DNA of 64,000 nt, taken from positions 4,448,501-4,512,500 of the forward strand of contig NZ_SGXG01000001.1 in assembly GCF_004216715.1 (NCBI RefSeq), read 5' to 3'. Source of the DNA: Cecembia calidifontis. Lineage in GTDB: Bacteria > Bacteroidota > Bacteroidia > Cytophagales > Cyclobacteriaceae. Of this stretch, positions 18,673 to 27,600 are shown one piece after another (within the stretch, counting starts at the first letter, position 1; every line of letters starts with the position of its first letter). A program made the position numbers and the translations under genes. The notes under the pieces were generated by a model, which saw nothing but the letters and a program-made list of their open reading frames with translations, was not told the DNA's origin and made no database searches.

Positions 18673-18727
18673 AGCCGAAAAAGTGGCTGAATTTATTCAA
18701 TTCAGGCTTTTCCGGCTCGTTTTTTTT
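18673..18727 (+). terminator. hairpin terminator inside the left end of IS copy 1
   Basis: AGCCG...CTGAATT pairs with AATTCAG...CGGCT around a TATTC loop and is followed by T8; on the other side it is preceded by A7, so it can work in both directions. It would block transcription entering the transposase gene from nhaC-side DNA. Confidence 0.75.
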
Positions 18728-18766
18728 CACTTATTTAGATGATACCACTCAAACTAGATAAGCGGT

Positions 18767-20074
18767 ATGAAAATTACGAATTCGACAGAAAAAATCACAC
18801 CTTTCGGAGGTTTTAATTTTGTTTTTAACTCTTTCAAAAATTCTGGTCTCCCAGAACTCATTGATAATCAATTGGGGGTTAGAGCCTTAAGGGGAGGGTT
18901 TTCATACAGTGACATTTTCGCCAATCATATGGCTATTTTCTTTAATGGTGGCGACTGTACTGAAGATATCAATGTTCACTTGAGAGACGCACTTGAACAG
19001 GTCCCTTCATTTTCAGTATGCAGTGCCGATACAATTCTGAGAGGTATCAAAGAGCTTGCTGTTGATACAGAACTCTTTATAAATCCGTCCAGTGGAGTAA
19101 GCCATGAATTTAATATCAATGGAAAACTCAACAGCTTGTTGTTAAAATCAGCTTGTAAGACCGGATTACTCAAGTCAGGTGTTGCTTACGACCTCGATTA
19201 TGACAACACCGTCATTCCAACTGAAAAGTACGATTCAAAAAAGACATATAAACACGTCTATGGATATCAGCCAGGTGTAGCTTCCATAGCACATCCTGAA
19301 TTTTCACAGGCCATTCCTGTGTACGTAGAGGGCAGAAATGGCAACAGTCAGGCCAAATATTTGCAGGCTGATACACTTACACGCATGTTTGGGCAGCTTA
19401 CCAATGAAAATATCCGTATCGGAAGGTTCAGAGCCGATTCAGCATCCTATCAGGAAGAAGTTCTCCGCACACTGGAAGCACATACCGAAAGCTTTTATAT
19501 ACGGGCAAACAGATGTGCCAAACTGGATAATATCCTTGGAAGTATAGCCCCTGAGAAGTGGCAGAAAATACGTTTGGGTGTACAGGAAATGGAAGTTACT
19601 GACCTATCCGACTACAAACCTTTCGGTAAAGACAGGTCTTACAGGCTGGTCATTACCAGAATCAGGCGTAAAGACGGGCAGGCAGATGTGTTTAGTGGAG
19701 ATGCATTTACTTACAGGGCTATTCTGACCAATGAACATACATCGTCCAATGAAGCTGTTGTAAGGTTTTATAACGCCCGGGGTGCAAGCGAACGCTTGTT
19801 TGATGTACTCAACAATGACTTTGGCTGGTCTAAGTTGCCCTGTTCGTTCCTTGCAGAGAATACCTCCTTTATGCTTATGACGGCTATGTATGCCAATTTT
19901 TACACCTATATCATTGGAGAGTATTCCAGAAAAGTTGATTGGCTTAAGCCTACCGACAGGCTCAAGAAGTTTATCTTCAGATTTATCACTGTTTCAGCCA
20001 AGTGGATAAGAACGGGAAGAAGAGAAGTGCTCAAACTGTTCACGAGTAAGGATTACAAGCCGATTTTGAACTAA
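18767..20074 (+). CDS. IS1380 family transposase, copy 1
   Basis: A 435-residue DDE transposase. The likely acidic triad lies in LDYDNTVI, FRADSASYQ and RGASERLFDVL, the arrangement of IS1380/IS4-like enzymes. The start ATG follows AAGCGGT, a weak ribosome-binding context. The predicted protein is identical to that of the second copy from the ATG onward, so at least one copy moved recently. The last 230 bp of the element after the stop contain no further gene I would support. Confidence 0.95.
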   Translation: MKITNSTEKITPFGGFNFVFNSFKNSGLPELIDNQLGVRALRGGFSYSDIFANHMAIFFNGGDCTEDINVHLRDALEQVPSFSVCSADTILRGIKELAVDTELFINPSSGVSHEFNINGKLNSLLLKSACKTGLLKSGVAYDLDYDNTVIPTEKYDSKKTYKHVYGYQPGVASIAHPEFSQAIPVYVEGRNGNSQAKYLQADTLTRMFGQLTNENIRIGRFRADSASYQEEVLRTLEAHTESFYIRANRCAKLDNILGSIAPEKWQKIRLGVQEMEVTDLSDYKPFGKDRSYRLVITRIRRKDGQADVFSGDAFTYRAILTNEHTSSNEAVVRFYNARGASERLFDVLNNDFGWSKLPCSFLAENTSFMLMTAMYANFYTYIIGEYSRKVDWLKPTDRLKKFIFRFITVSAKWIRTGRREVLKLFTSKDYKPILN

Positions 20075-20328
20075 ATTCAGATAAAAACCCCTCAGGAGCT
20101 CAAAAAATAAAGATTTACAGGGAAGAGGTATGCCTTTTCCATTAAAATTGAGGAAAAAAACCGTCCATTTTATCCTCAAACCTAAAATCCATTGTCTCAA
20201 AACTATGAACACTCTTCAATCAAAGGGAAGAAATTCCCGAACTAGACCAAAAATGAACACAAACAAGCAGATTCAAATCTCCAAACTAAAATCCTGCGGA
20301 TTTTAGGAATTAATAAAATTTTGCAAAA

Positions 20329-21453
20329 TCAATGCGAACCGAGCAGATTTACCAACTCCCCTGCTGTCTGCCAGCCAATGGCTACCCCCATCCCCCCCAA
20401 TCGGACAGCTATTCCAATGTGAGGATAGGGAGATTGCACCAAAGGCCTTTTATCTGGCCCAAATGCCATGATTCCGGACCATTCCATTTCAATTTGGGGA
20501 GTACTATCCGGAAAAATAATTTCTTCCATGATGGAGAGAAGGTAGCTCCGGATTTTGGGATTTATTCCAAATTCCACTGTTTCTTCCCCCTGGAAATCCA
20601 TATTTCTTCCCCCTCCCAGCAAAAGCCTGTTGTCGATATTCCTAAAATAAACATAACCCTTGTCATAATGGAAAGAGCCCTTCCAGGGAATTTCCTTTTT
20701 CAATGGTTCAGTGACCATCACCAAGCCCCTGCCAGGTCTGATATCAAGTTCAGGAAGAAGGGATTTGGTAAAAGCATTGGTACAAATTGCCAATTGCTTT
20801 GACTTAAATAGGATAGGGTTATTGGAGGCAGTAGAAATTTCTATTCTCATTTCTTCAGGATATAAGTCCAATACTTCACATCCTGTTAGGATCTTGATTT
20901 TCAGTTCAGAACAATAATCCCACAAAGCATTGAGAAATTTTCCGCTATCCAGTTCCCCCTCAAAAGCATTTTGAACTATTGCCTTTACGCCATTACCGAA
21001 ACCCATGCTTTGGTATCCATCTACCAAGTCAAAAACCTTAGCCTCAAAAATGGGGTGAAGTAAAGCATTCACCTGGTCCATTTTTTCCAGGAAATGGATC
21101 TCTTTTTCCGTAATCAATTCAAAACCTCCGAATGGCTTATAATCAAGCTGCCTGTCCCCGAATTTATTTCTGATACCCAAAAGACCTTCATACCTTCTTT
21201 TAACCAAGCCCAGGACTTCCTGCGCAGGCAAAACTTCCAAATCATCTAAAATTTCAGTCAAACTCCCAAAACAGGCAAATCCTGCATTTTTTGTACTTGC
21301 ACCGGAAGGAAAAAGCCCCCTTTCCAGCACCAAAACAGACCTGGAAGGGAAGCGCTCTTTGTATTGGATGGCCACAGATAATCCCACTATCCCCGCTCCG
21401 ATTACAATTAGGTCGTACTGAAGAAAATTTTTTTTCTCCCAATAACTCAGCAT
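20329..21453 (-). CDS. FAD-dependent oxidoreductase of the DAO family
   Basis: The 374-residue protein has a Rossmann GAGIVG motif near residue 18, LERGLFPSGASTKNAGFA typical of DAO-fold amine oxidases, and a C-terminal GPDKRPLVQ and RLGGMGVAIG block that contacts FAD. The substrate is unknown. It is only distantly similar to the DAO protein at 6059-7102. Its stop is 21 nt from the right end of IS copy 1, so its coding part is intact. Confidence 0.82.
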   Translation of the reverse strand: MLSYWEKKNFLQYDLIVIGAGIVGLSVAIQYKERFPSRSVLVLERGLFPSGASTKNAGFACFGSLTEILDDLEVLPAQEVLGLVKRRYEGLLGIRNKFGDRQLDYKPFGGFELITEKEIHFLEKMDQVNALLHPIFEAKVFDLVDGYQSMGFGNGVKAIVQNAFEGELDSGKFLNALWDYCSELKIKILTGCEVLDLYPEEMRIEISTASNNPILFKSKQLAICTNAFTKSLLPELDIRPGRGLVMVTEPLKKEIPWKGSFHYDKGYVYFRNIDNRLLLGGGRNMDFQGEETVEFGINPKIRSYLLSIMEEIIFPDSTPQIEMEWSGIMAFGPDKRPLVQSPYPHIGIAVRLGGMGVAIGWQTAGELVNLLGSH

Positions 21454-21531
21454 AAGATGAGATAAATTTTCAGGCTATTTATTAAATTCAGGACTATTAT
21501 CCAACCTAAAGCTGATTAAGCCCAAAATACC

Positions 21532-22011
21532 ATGAGAAAAATTGATGATTTGCTTTATGAATATGGCCTAAGCCATCAAAATGAAACCAACAAAACCATC
21601 CACTGGATATGTGTTCCCGCTATATTTTTTAGCATTGTTGGTTTGATTTACAGTATTCCTCCTGATTTTTTATCCGGATTATTGCCTTTTTTGGGAAGTT
21701 TTGCCAACTGGGCAACACTCATCCTTATAATAGTCCTTTTCTATTATGTTTCTTTGTCCCCTCCACTTGCTTTAGGCATGTTCTTTTTTTCGGCAGTTTG
21801 CCTAGCTTTGGCCAATTTGATAGATTTGGTATCTCCTATTCCTCTTTGGGCCATCAGCATAGGAATTTTCGTGATTGCCTGGATTTTCCAGTTTTGGGGA
21901 CATAAAATCGAAGGCAAAAAGCCTTCTTTTCTTAAAGATCTACAATTCCTACTCATAGGCCCTGCCTGGTTAATGCACTTTATTTACAAAAAGCTGGGGC
22001 TTGCCTATTAA
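21532..22011 (+). CDS. Mpo1-like (DUF962) membrane protein
   Basis: A 159-residue protein with four hydrophobic segments and the DUF962/Mpo1 histidines: LSHQNETNKTIHW near the N-terminus and FWGHKIEGKKP near residue 122, then a late His in AWLMHF. Yeast Mpo1 is an iron-dependent dioxygenase that shortens 2-hydroxy fatty acids by alpha-oxidation. The conserved histidines suggest the same chemistry, but the bacterial substrate is inference. It is divergent from the DAO gene and followed by a clear terminator. Confidence 0.85.
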   Translation: MRKIDDLLYEYGLSHQNETNKTIHWICVPAIFFSIVGLIYSIPPDFLSGLLPFLGSFANWATLILIIVLFYYVSLSPPLALGMFFFSAVCLALANLIDLVSPIPLWAISIGIFVIAWIFQFWGHKIEGKKPSFLKDLQFLLIGPAWLMHFIYKKLGLAY

Positions 22012-22030
22012 TACAAGCCAAATCCCATGG

Positions 22031-22064
22031 AATCCCTTGTCGTTTTTCGACAGGGGATTTTTTT
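22031..22064 (+). terminator. intrinsic terminator after the Mpo1-like gene
   Basis: AATCCCTTGTCG pairs with CGACAGGGGATT around a T-rich loop and is followed by T6. Confidence 0.8.
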
Positions 22065-22188
22065 CCAAAACATTTAAAATCAGCTGGCTATGTGCATTGG
22101 AAAAATGGTATTTAGAAAACCCAAAGGGATTTTTATTTTTTTCCTGCTATTTTTAAGTTAGATAAACCAATCAGCAAAAGTCCAGTAT

Positions 22189-24201
22189 ATGTTTCATTTT
22201 ATTTTTACAGCTGTAGAATTACCCATGCTATCCGACATTGTTTGGATCTTCGGATTGGCCACTTTGGTGATCCTGGTTTTTATGCGGCTTAAAATCCCTA
22301 CAATTATCGGATTTCTATTCACAGGTGCTATAGCGGGTCCATATGGCCTTTCTCTGGTACAAGCTTCCACTACGGTAGATGTCCTATCTGAGATTGGCGT
22401 TATTCTCCTGCTATTTGTAATCGGCATGGAGTTTTCTTTAAAAAGCCTCATGGCCATCAAAAAAGCAGTTTTTATAGGTGGAGCGCTACAGGTTTCTTTG
22501 ACCATTTTAGCTACCACTTTTGTGGCTTATTTCCTTGGGTTTAACTGGAATGTAGCTGTTTTCATTGGATTTCTATTTTCCCTGAGCAGTACCGCAATTG
22601 TACTCAAACTCCTACAGGAAAGCGGGCAGGTAAATACAATTTCAGGCAGAACAACTTTGGCCATACTCATATTCCAGGATATAGTCATCGTGCCCTTGAT
22701 GTTATTTACACCAATGCTGGCCGGAGAATCGGATAACGTGGCTTGGTCCCTGTTTTTGATGGCAGTGAAAGGAACTTTGGTGGTCATTTTGACCCTATTG
22801 AGTGCCAAATACCTGGTACCTATTCTCCTTTACCGTATTGCAAAAACCAAAAACGAGGAATTGTTCCTTTTAAGTATTATAGTGATTTGCTTTGCTGTGG
22901 CTTATGCCACTTCCTTGTTGGGCTTATCGCTTGGGCTTGGAGCGTTCTTAGCCGGACTCATCATCAGTGAATCAGATTACAGCCATCATGCTACTGGTAA
23001 AATCTTGCCTTTCAGGGAGGTATTCCTAAGTTTTTTCTTTGTGTCGGTAGGCATGCTGTTTGACATTACCTTCCTATTTGAGCATATATTACCCATTCTT
23101 GCTCTGACTGTTTTGACCTTTGCCATCAAATTCATTACCGTAAGCATATCGGTGAGGGCTATTGGCCAAGGATTCAAAGAGGCATTTATAGTGGCTTTTT
23201 CCATTTTCCAAGTGGGCGAATTTTCTTTGTTATTGGCCAAAGTGGGAAGGAGCTACCAGCTTTTGGATGCCGAAACCTACCAGTATTTTTTGGCCGTTTC
23301 AATTCTTACCATGGCCATCACACCTTTTATCTTGAAAAAGCGGGAGGACTTTTCCTGTGGTATTTTGAATTTACCCTTACCCAATCAGCTGAACAAAAAA
23401 TTTGGCAATGAAAATTTACCAGAGCTTGAATTGGAAGAGGAGCTCAAGGACCACCTTGTCATCATTGGATATGGCTTGAACGGCAGAAACCTGTCCAAAG
23501 CAGCCAAATCTGCCAAAATCCCCTATGCCATCATAGAGATGAACGCCAAAACGGTCAAAGAGGAATCCATGAAAGGAGAGCCTATCACTTATGGAGATGC
23601 TGCCAATGAAACAGTGCTGGAGCATGTTAACATTAACAAAGCCAGGGTGGCAGTAATAGCCATATCCAATGCAGAAGCGACAAAGAGGATTGTGGCATCC
23701 ATCCGACACCTGACCCAAAACCCCTACATTATCGTAAGGACCAGGTATGTGAATGAAATCGATGAAAACCTCAAACTGGGTGCAGATGAGGTAATACCGG
23801 AGGAATTTGAAACATCCATCGAAATTTTCACCAGGGTACTGGGTAAGTACCTTATTCCTAGGCATGACATAGAGGAATTCACAGAAGAAATCAGGTCCCA
23901 CAATTACGAATTGTTCCGCTTCCCTTCAGGGGAACCTAGACCAAAAGTAAAAATAGCCCTCCCTGAAATTAATTTTGTGGGCGTTATGATAGAAAGGGAC
24001 AGTGGAAAGTACATCAATAAACCCCTAAGAGAAGCCGGCATCCGGGAAGACTTGGGAATCAATGTAGTTGCCATTAAGAGAGAGGGAAAAACCATTACCA
24101 GCATTAAACCCGATGAAAAGTTGAAATTGGGAGACATAGTCTATGTGGCTGGTAGACCTGAAGCTTTGGAAAAATTTGAATCCGAAGTAGAAGTTGATTA
24201 A
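22189..24201 (+). CDS. KefB/KefC-like cation:proton antiporter with TrkA domains
   Basis: A CPA2-family monovalent cation:H+ antiporter of 670 residues. About 12 N-terminal helices (to residue 385) carry FLFTGAIAGPYGLSL and SLSSTAIVLKLL typical of Kef transporters. A RCK/TrkA_N domain follows (HLVIIGYGLNGRNL, Rossmann motif), then TrkA_C (about 585-668, ending VYVAGRPEALEKF). It should exchange K+ or Na+ for protons under nucleotide control. It is monocistronic, with the patatin-like gene converging 12 nt downstream. Confidence 0.92.
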   Translation: MFHFIFTAVELPMLSDIVWIFGLATLVILVFMRLKIPTIIGFLFTGAIAGPYGLSLVQASTTVDVLSEIGVILLLFVIGMEFSLKSLMAIKKAVFIGGALQVSLTILATTFVAYFLGFNWNVAVFIGFLFSLSSTAIVLKLLQESGQVNTISGRTTLAILIFQDIVIVPLMLFTPMLAGESDNVAWSLFLMAVKGTLVVILTLLSAKYLVPILLYRIAKTKNEELFLLSIIVICFAVAYATSLLGLSLGLGAFLAGLIISESDYSHHATGKILPFREVFLSFFFVSVGMLFDITFLFEHILPILALTVLTFAIKFITVSISVRAIGQGFKEAFIVAFSIFQVGEFSLLLAKVGRSYQLLDAETYQYFLAVSILTMAITPFILKKREDFSCGILNLPLPNQLNKKFGNENLPELELEEELKDHLVIIGYGLNGRNLSKAAKSAKIPYAIIEMNAKTVKEESMKGEPITYGDAANETVLEHVNINKARVAVIAISNAEATKRIVASIRHLTQNPYIIVRTRYVNEIDENLKLGADEVIPEEFETSIEIFTRVLGKYLIPRHDIEEFTEEIRSHNYELFRFPSGEPRPKVKIALPEINFVGVMIERDSGKYINKPLREAGIREDLGINVVAIKREGKTITSIKPDEKLKLGDIVYVAGRPEALEKFESEVEVD

Positions 24202-24213
24202 TGTGTTATTGTG

Positions 24214-26499
24214 TTATTCCAATAGTTTAAAATTCCTTAGACGGTTCAAAGAGTTCCCGTTGTAAGGGGAGTTGATATTATCGATAATGGATTTCTTTTC
24301 CCTTGCTGTCAGCCTCCAATTTAAAGAGGCTCTTTGGATTTCCTGTTCCTCTTGTTGTTTAAAACTCCCCCCATCATCAACCAGCCCTCTTTCTTTGAGG
24401 TATTCCAAAGTGGAGTATTCAAATTCAATCCTTTCTAAAGGAAAATCAAGGTCTTCTTTCATTCTGGTGAATAGTACCTCATTATAAAGTGTCTGTACAT
24501 TGTCCCAATTGATATAGATATTTTTGAGAGGAGTAAAAAATTTCTCCAGGATGGTTGGAGGAAGTTTTTGGTCGATTTCAGAAAACTTCTCGGAATCCCT
24601 TATAGTCAGTAATAGAACACCAGATGTATTTTCCTTGATCCAATCCTTAAAGACATGAATAAACTTCAGTGCATCCTGCATGCCGAAATTATCGGATAAT
24701 CCGGCGTCCATGATTTCCATCTGTGGGGTAGATGGCAATTGTATGTTGGGGGTAATAAAAGGGAATGTGGCACTCATTCTTAATGCAGTAATAAACCGGA
24801 GAGCGCCAGCATCATGATGTCTAAAAAACCGTTGAAAGTCTATCCCTTGGCTTTTCTCATTCATTCCCTCAGACCTTTCAGGTGAAATCCCCATATAAGA
24901 AACAGGAAACGGGGACACATATAGTTTGCGTCCATCATTTGTAATCAAAGGGGCAAGTGCCATCATAGGTATTTTGGACTCATATTCCGGCAGGAGATAA
25001 TCCGAAATAGGCTTATCCAACAACCCTTCAGTATTGATATTCAATTGATTTTCGAAAGCATAACCTCTGTCTTTCAGGTATTTTCTTCCCTTGTATTCAA
25101 AAAACTGATTTCTGAAAAGTAGGTCATTGACCAACAAGGTGAAAATGATAGGGTTAAGGTTATCTGAGGAAATCTGATCCAGATACAATTCATTAAAAAG
25201 GTCGATTGTCGGATCGGATTGAGAACGATAAAATAATTCCCTGAACATCGCTGCACCGATCAATCCTCCTGATGCTCCGGATATCAACTGGGCATGTTGA
25301 AAAAGCCGGTTTTCAGTAGCAGCCTGAGCTTCCTGAAGGACCTTTAAGGACCATAGTGCAGCACGTTGCCCTCCCCCACTGACTGTGATCAGGACCATTT
25401 TGGGTTTGGAATCAACAGGAAATTTGGCCCTCCAGTTTTCCAGAATTTCCAAAGTAAAATCCCTGTCTTTTTTAATAGTATCCGGATGCAGCAGTTCATT
25501 CAAGTTGTCTAAATTATATAAGGCAGGATTTCTGTCATAATCCAAACCAAAAGCTTCATGGGGCCTATTGAACCATTCTGTATTGGAAAGCGAATTGAAA
25601 ACCAGTACCATTCCGACCACCGCAGGGGTACCCCATTCTCTTAACCAAAACGAGATTGCCCCCACCAGCATGGTGGCAATGGCAAGCAAAAGAATCCCAC
25701 TTGCCGCTGCGGGAAGTTGCAAATAGGGGTTTTCTCTAAAAATGCCCATGATCAGGATCAAACTGATCAAGGCTGTCTGAATTATGACCAGGTTGAGGTG
25801 GTTCTGGTCAAAAACCCTGAGGAGTTGCTGCCCTTCAAAACCCGAGAGATCCTGTCTTACGGGCTTTATCCGAAAAGAAATATCCAGATAATCCAGGACC
25901 TTATTTTTTGCCCTTTTATTTTCCTTGATGCGCTTGAGCATATTGGCCCTGGAAAGCTTGGTCCTCCGTAGCTGCTTTTCGACTGTCCCTGCAAAAAGGA
26001 TGAAAAAATCCTTATTGGTAAATCCAAAATACAGGAACAGTAAGGAAAAAGTGAGCAAAGTACCTCCTATAAAGCCTAACAGGTATTCCAAAAGGACCCA
26101 ATTGTTTTCAAGTTCATTATCCAGCTGGAAATGTAAAAATCTGATCAGGTAGATGATGTAAAAGAGTAAAGGAATAATCGAATTGTTCAGGCAGTACTGA
26201 AGAAATGGTCTGGGTATTATGGCAAGGAACTTAAATCTTGGCCCATCCAGAATATAGGTGGTCATGTGGAAGGCCATTGTAAAAATGGCAAAGGCAACCC
26301 CTACAAGAAAAAAACTTTGGAAAGACACTTTATTGAGGTATTCTGGATCTAAAAAAAGATACGGGATGCCCAGCACCGATCCAAATCTTTGGAAAATGAT
26401 CAATAACAGTAGCCCCCAAGTAATTAATAGTAAAAGATTTTTCTTGAGGTGAAGAAATAGTAACTGAAAAGGAAAACTGTAAATAATCTTATCCCACAT
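24214..26499 (-). CDS. membrane-anchored patatin-like phospholipase
   Basis: The 761-residue protein has an N-terminal half (about 1-320) with around eight predicted membrane helices and a C-terminal patatin domain. The patatin features are the glycine-rich oxyanion loop VSGGGQRAALW, the nucleophile elbow SGASGG and the Asp of the Ser-Asp dyad in MDAGLSDNFG. Patatins hydrolyse acyl chains from lipids. The large membrane half is unusual for the family and suggests it acts on membrane lipids in place. It stands alone, convergent with the antiporter gene. Confidence 0.85.
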   Translation of the reverse strand: MWDKIIYSFPFQLLFLHLKKNLLLLITWGLLLLIIFQRFGSVLGIPYLFLDPEYLNKVSFQSFFLVGVAFAIFTMAFHMTTYILDGPRFKFLAIIPRPFLQYCLNNSIIPLLFYIIYLIRFLHFQLDNELENNWVLLEYLLGFIGGTLLTFSLLFLYFGFTNKDFFILFAGTVEKQLRRTKLSRANMLKRIKENKRAKNKVLDYLDISFRIKPVRQDLSGFEGQQLLRVFDQNHLNLVIIQTALISLILIMGIFRENPYLQLPAAASGILLLAIATMLVGAISFWLREWGTPAVVGMVLVFNSLSNTEWFNRPHEAFGLDYDRNPALYNLDNLNELLHPDTIKKDRDFTLEILENWRAKFPVDSKPKMVLITVSGGGQRAALWSLKVLQEAQAATENRLFQHAQLISGASGGLIGAAMFRELFYRSQSDPTIDLFNELYLDQISSDNLNPIIFTLLVNDLLFRNQFFEYKGRKYLKDRGYAFENQLNINTEGLLDKPISDYLLPEYESKIPMMALAPLITNDGRKLYVSPFPVSYMGISPERSEGMNEKSQGIDFQRFFRHHDAGALRFITALRMSATFPFITPNIQLPSTPQMEIMDAGLSDNFGMQDALKFIHVFKDWIKENTSGVLLLTIRDSEKFSEIDQKLPPTILEKFFTPLKNIYINWDNVQTLYNEVLFTRMKEDLDFPLERIEFEYSTLEYLKERGLVDDGGSFKQQEEQEIQRASLNWRLTAREKKSIIDNINSPYNGNSLNRLRNFKLLE

Positions 26500-26560
26500 A
26501 CGGCTTTTGTTCCCTGAAAATATAATGGAATTTTAAATGAATTCTAAATCCTGAATTTCA

Positions 26561-26591
26561 TTGTGCCTTTAAAGTCAATCCACTACCTTCG
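26561..26591 (+). promoter_or_regulatory. candidate promoter of the DUF4494 gene
   Basis: TTG at 26561-26563 and TACCTTCG at 26584-26591 (one mismatch to TAnnTTTG) are 20 nt apart, fitting the -33/-7 pattern of Bacteroidota promoters. The ATG is at 26616. Confidence 0.4.
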
Positions 26592-26615
26592 CTTCCTGAA
26601 TTTAATTTGCGGAAT

Positions 26616-27209
26616 ATGAGAATTTGGTTTTTGTGCAAGGTGAAATACGCCAAAGAAAACGAGCAAGGGCTTTTAAAAAATGTTTCTGAGCAATACCTGG
26701 TTGATGCCGTATCCTTTACTGAGGCGGAGGCGAGGATTTATGATATGCTTGGCTCTACGATTAGGGGTGATTTTCAGGTCACCAATATCTCCAAGAGTAA
26801 CTTTGTGGATGTATTCCCTTACGATGATATTGATATTTGGCACAAGTGCAAAATCACCTATGTGGTAGCAGATGCAGACAGTGGCAAGGAAAAAAAAGTT
26901 ACCCAATACATGTTGGTGACTGCCCATGATGTCAAAGAAGCCTATGACCGTATCCATGAAAGTTTGAGCAATATGTTGGTAACTTTCAGGGTACCTGACA
27001 TCACGGAAAGCCCCATCGTGGAAGTGTTCCCTTACGAGCGTGACGATGAAGAATTACTTCCTCCCCCACCCTCCAATTTAAAACCCCTGAGTGAAGTCAA
27101 AGCAGAACAGGAAAGAAGGGAAGCAATCAGGCAGGAAAATATGGAAAAACTAAGCTCGTCTTCAGAAGAGATGCCAAGACTAATGGAATATGAAGATGAA
27201 TCTGAATAG
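26616..27209 (+). CDS. DUF4494 domain protein
   Basis: Starts MRIWFLCKVKYAKE, the usual opening of the Bacteroidota DUF4494 family, and is about 197 residues long. Two related segments can be seen: VDAVSFTEAEARIYDML and LVTAHDVKEAYDRIHESL, each followed by an F-P-Y motif (DVFPYDD, EVFPYER), suggesting an internal repeat. The tail is charged and probably disordered. Function is unknown. ATG 26616 is chosen over an in-frame TTG at 26607. Confidence 0.85.
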   Translation: MRIWFLCKVKYAKENEQGLLKNVSEQYLVDAVSFTEAEARIYDMLGSTIRGDFQVTNISKSNFVDVFPYDDIDIWHKCKITYVVADADSGKEKKVTQYMLVTAHDVKEAYDRIHESLSNMLVTFRVPDITESPIVEVFPYERDDEELLPPPPSNLKPLSEVKAEQERREAIRQENMEKLSSSSEEMPRLMEYEDESE

Positions 27210-27230
27210 ATTTAATTGATTAAAAATCAT

Positions 27231-27266
27231 AAAGACCTGGTAAAGAATTTTGCCAGGTCTTTTTTT
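27231..27266 (+). terminator. intrinsic terminator after the DUF4494 gene
   Basis: AAAGACCTGG and CCAGGTCTTT form a 10-bp stem followed by an uninterrupted T tract. Confidence 0.85.
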
Positions 27267-27318
27267 CTGATTTGACAAAAAAGATAGCTGAAGCAGTTTA
27301 GGAACAATTTGACAAAAA

Positions 27319-27346
27319 AATACGCATATTTACATAAGCACGTATT
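27319..27346 (+). promoter_or_regulatory. possible antitoxin operator
   Basis: AATACG at 27319-27324 and CGTATT at 27341-27346 form a perfect 6-bp inverted repeat with a 16-bp spacer directly before the antitoxin-like ATG at 27350. This is where VapB-type antitoxins usually bind to repress their own operon. Assignment rests on position only. Confidence 0.35.
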
Positions 27347-27349
27347 CCT

Positions 27350-27600
27350 ATGAAAACTAAACTCACCTTAACCATCAAAAAAAGTGTCATTGATACAGGG
27401 AAAAAAGAGCCAAAGCCAGAGGTATTTCTTTATCAAGAATGATTGAGGAAATTTTTGAAGATTCAGAGGAGAATGCAATCAAAACCGAGCATCAAAGAGC
27501 TGCTGAAAGTTTATTAAATACGCTTGAAAAATCATCATCTATCGACACATTACCTGATGAAGAATTATTAAAAGAGCATGTTAAAAGGAAGTTTGCCTGA
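27350..27600 (+). pseudogene. VapB/DUF6364-like antitoxin, frameshifted
   Basis: The ATG at 27350 begins MKTKLTLTIKKSVI, an N-terminus typical of ribbon-helix-helix antitoxins of the DUF6364 type, but the frame stops after 30 codons. In the -1 frame the sequence continues as KKRAKARGISLSRMIEEIF and runs to a TGA at 27598. The break lies in an A6 run near 27397-27404 where one more A would restore a full-length antitoxin of about 83 residues. The last codons overlap the toxin gene. It could be true decay, an assembly error in a homopolymer, or slippage. Confidence 0.6.

Larger units (their letters stand above)
18644..20307 (+). mobile_element. IS1380-family insertion sequence, copy 1
   Basis: A 1664-bp element bounded by imperfect terminal inverted repeats: left CCTTAAATCCGCAGG, and right end read inward CCTAAAATCCGCAGG (14 of 15 match). 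It is flanked by a perfect 5-bp direct repeat AATTA (18639-18643 and 20308-20312), the target duplication. Both ends carry a small internal palindrome built on ATCCGC/GCGGAT or ATCC/GGAT. A strong hairpin with a T8 tail (18673-18727) stands between the left end and the transposase. The second copy at 53336-55000 is inverted and nearly identical, which fixes the ends precisely. Confidence 0.95.

Noticed and set aside
27397..27404. Programmed -1 frameshift site in the antitoxin
   Set aside because: The A6 run is out of register with a standard slippery heptamer (zero-frame codons read AAA AAA GAG), and the toxin has a second independent frameshift, so decay or sequencing error is simpler.
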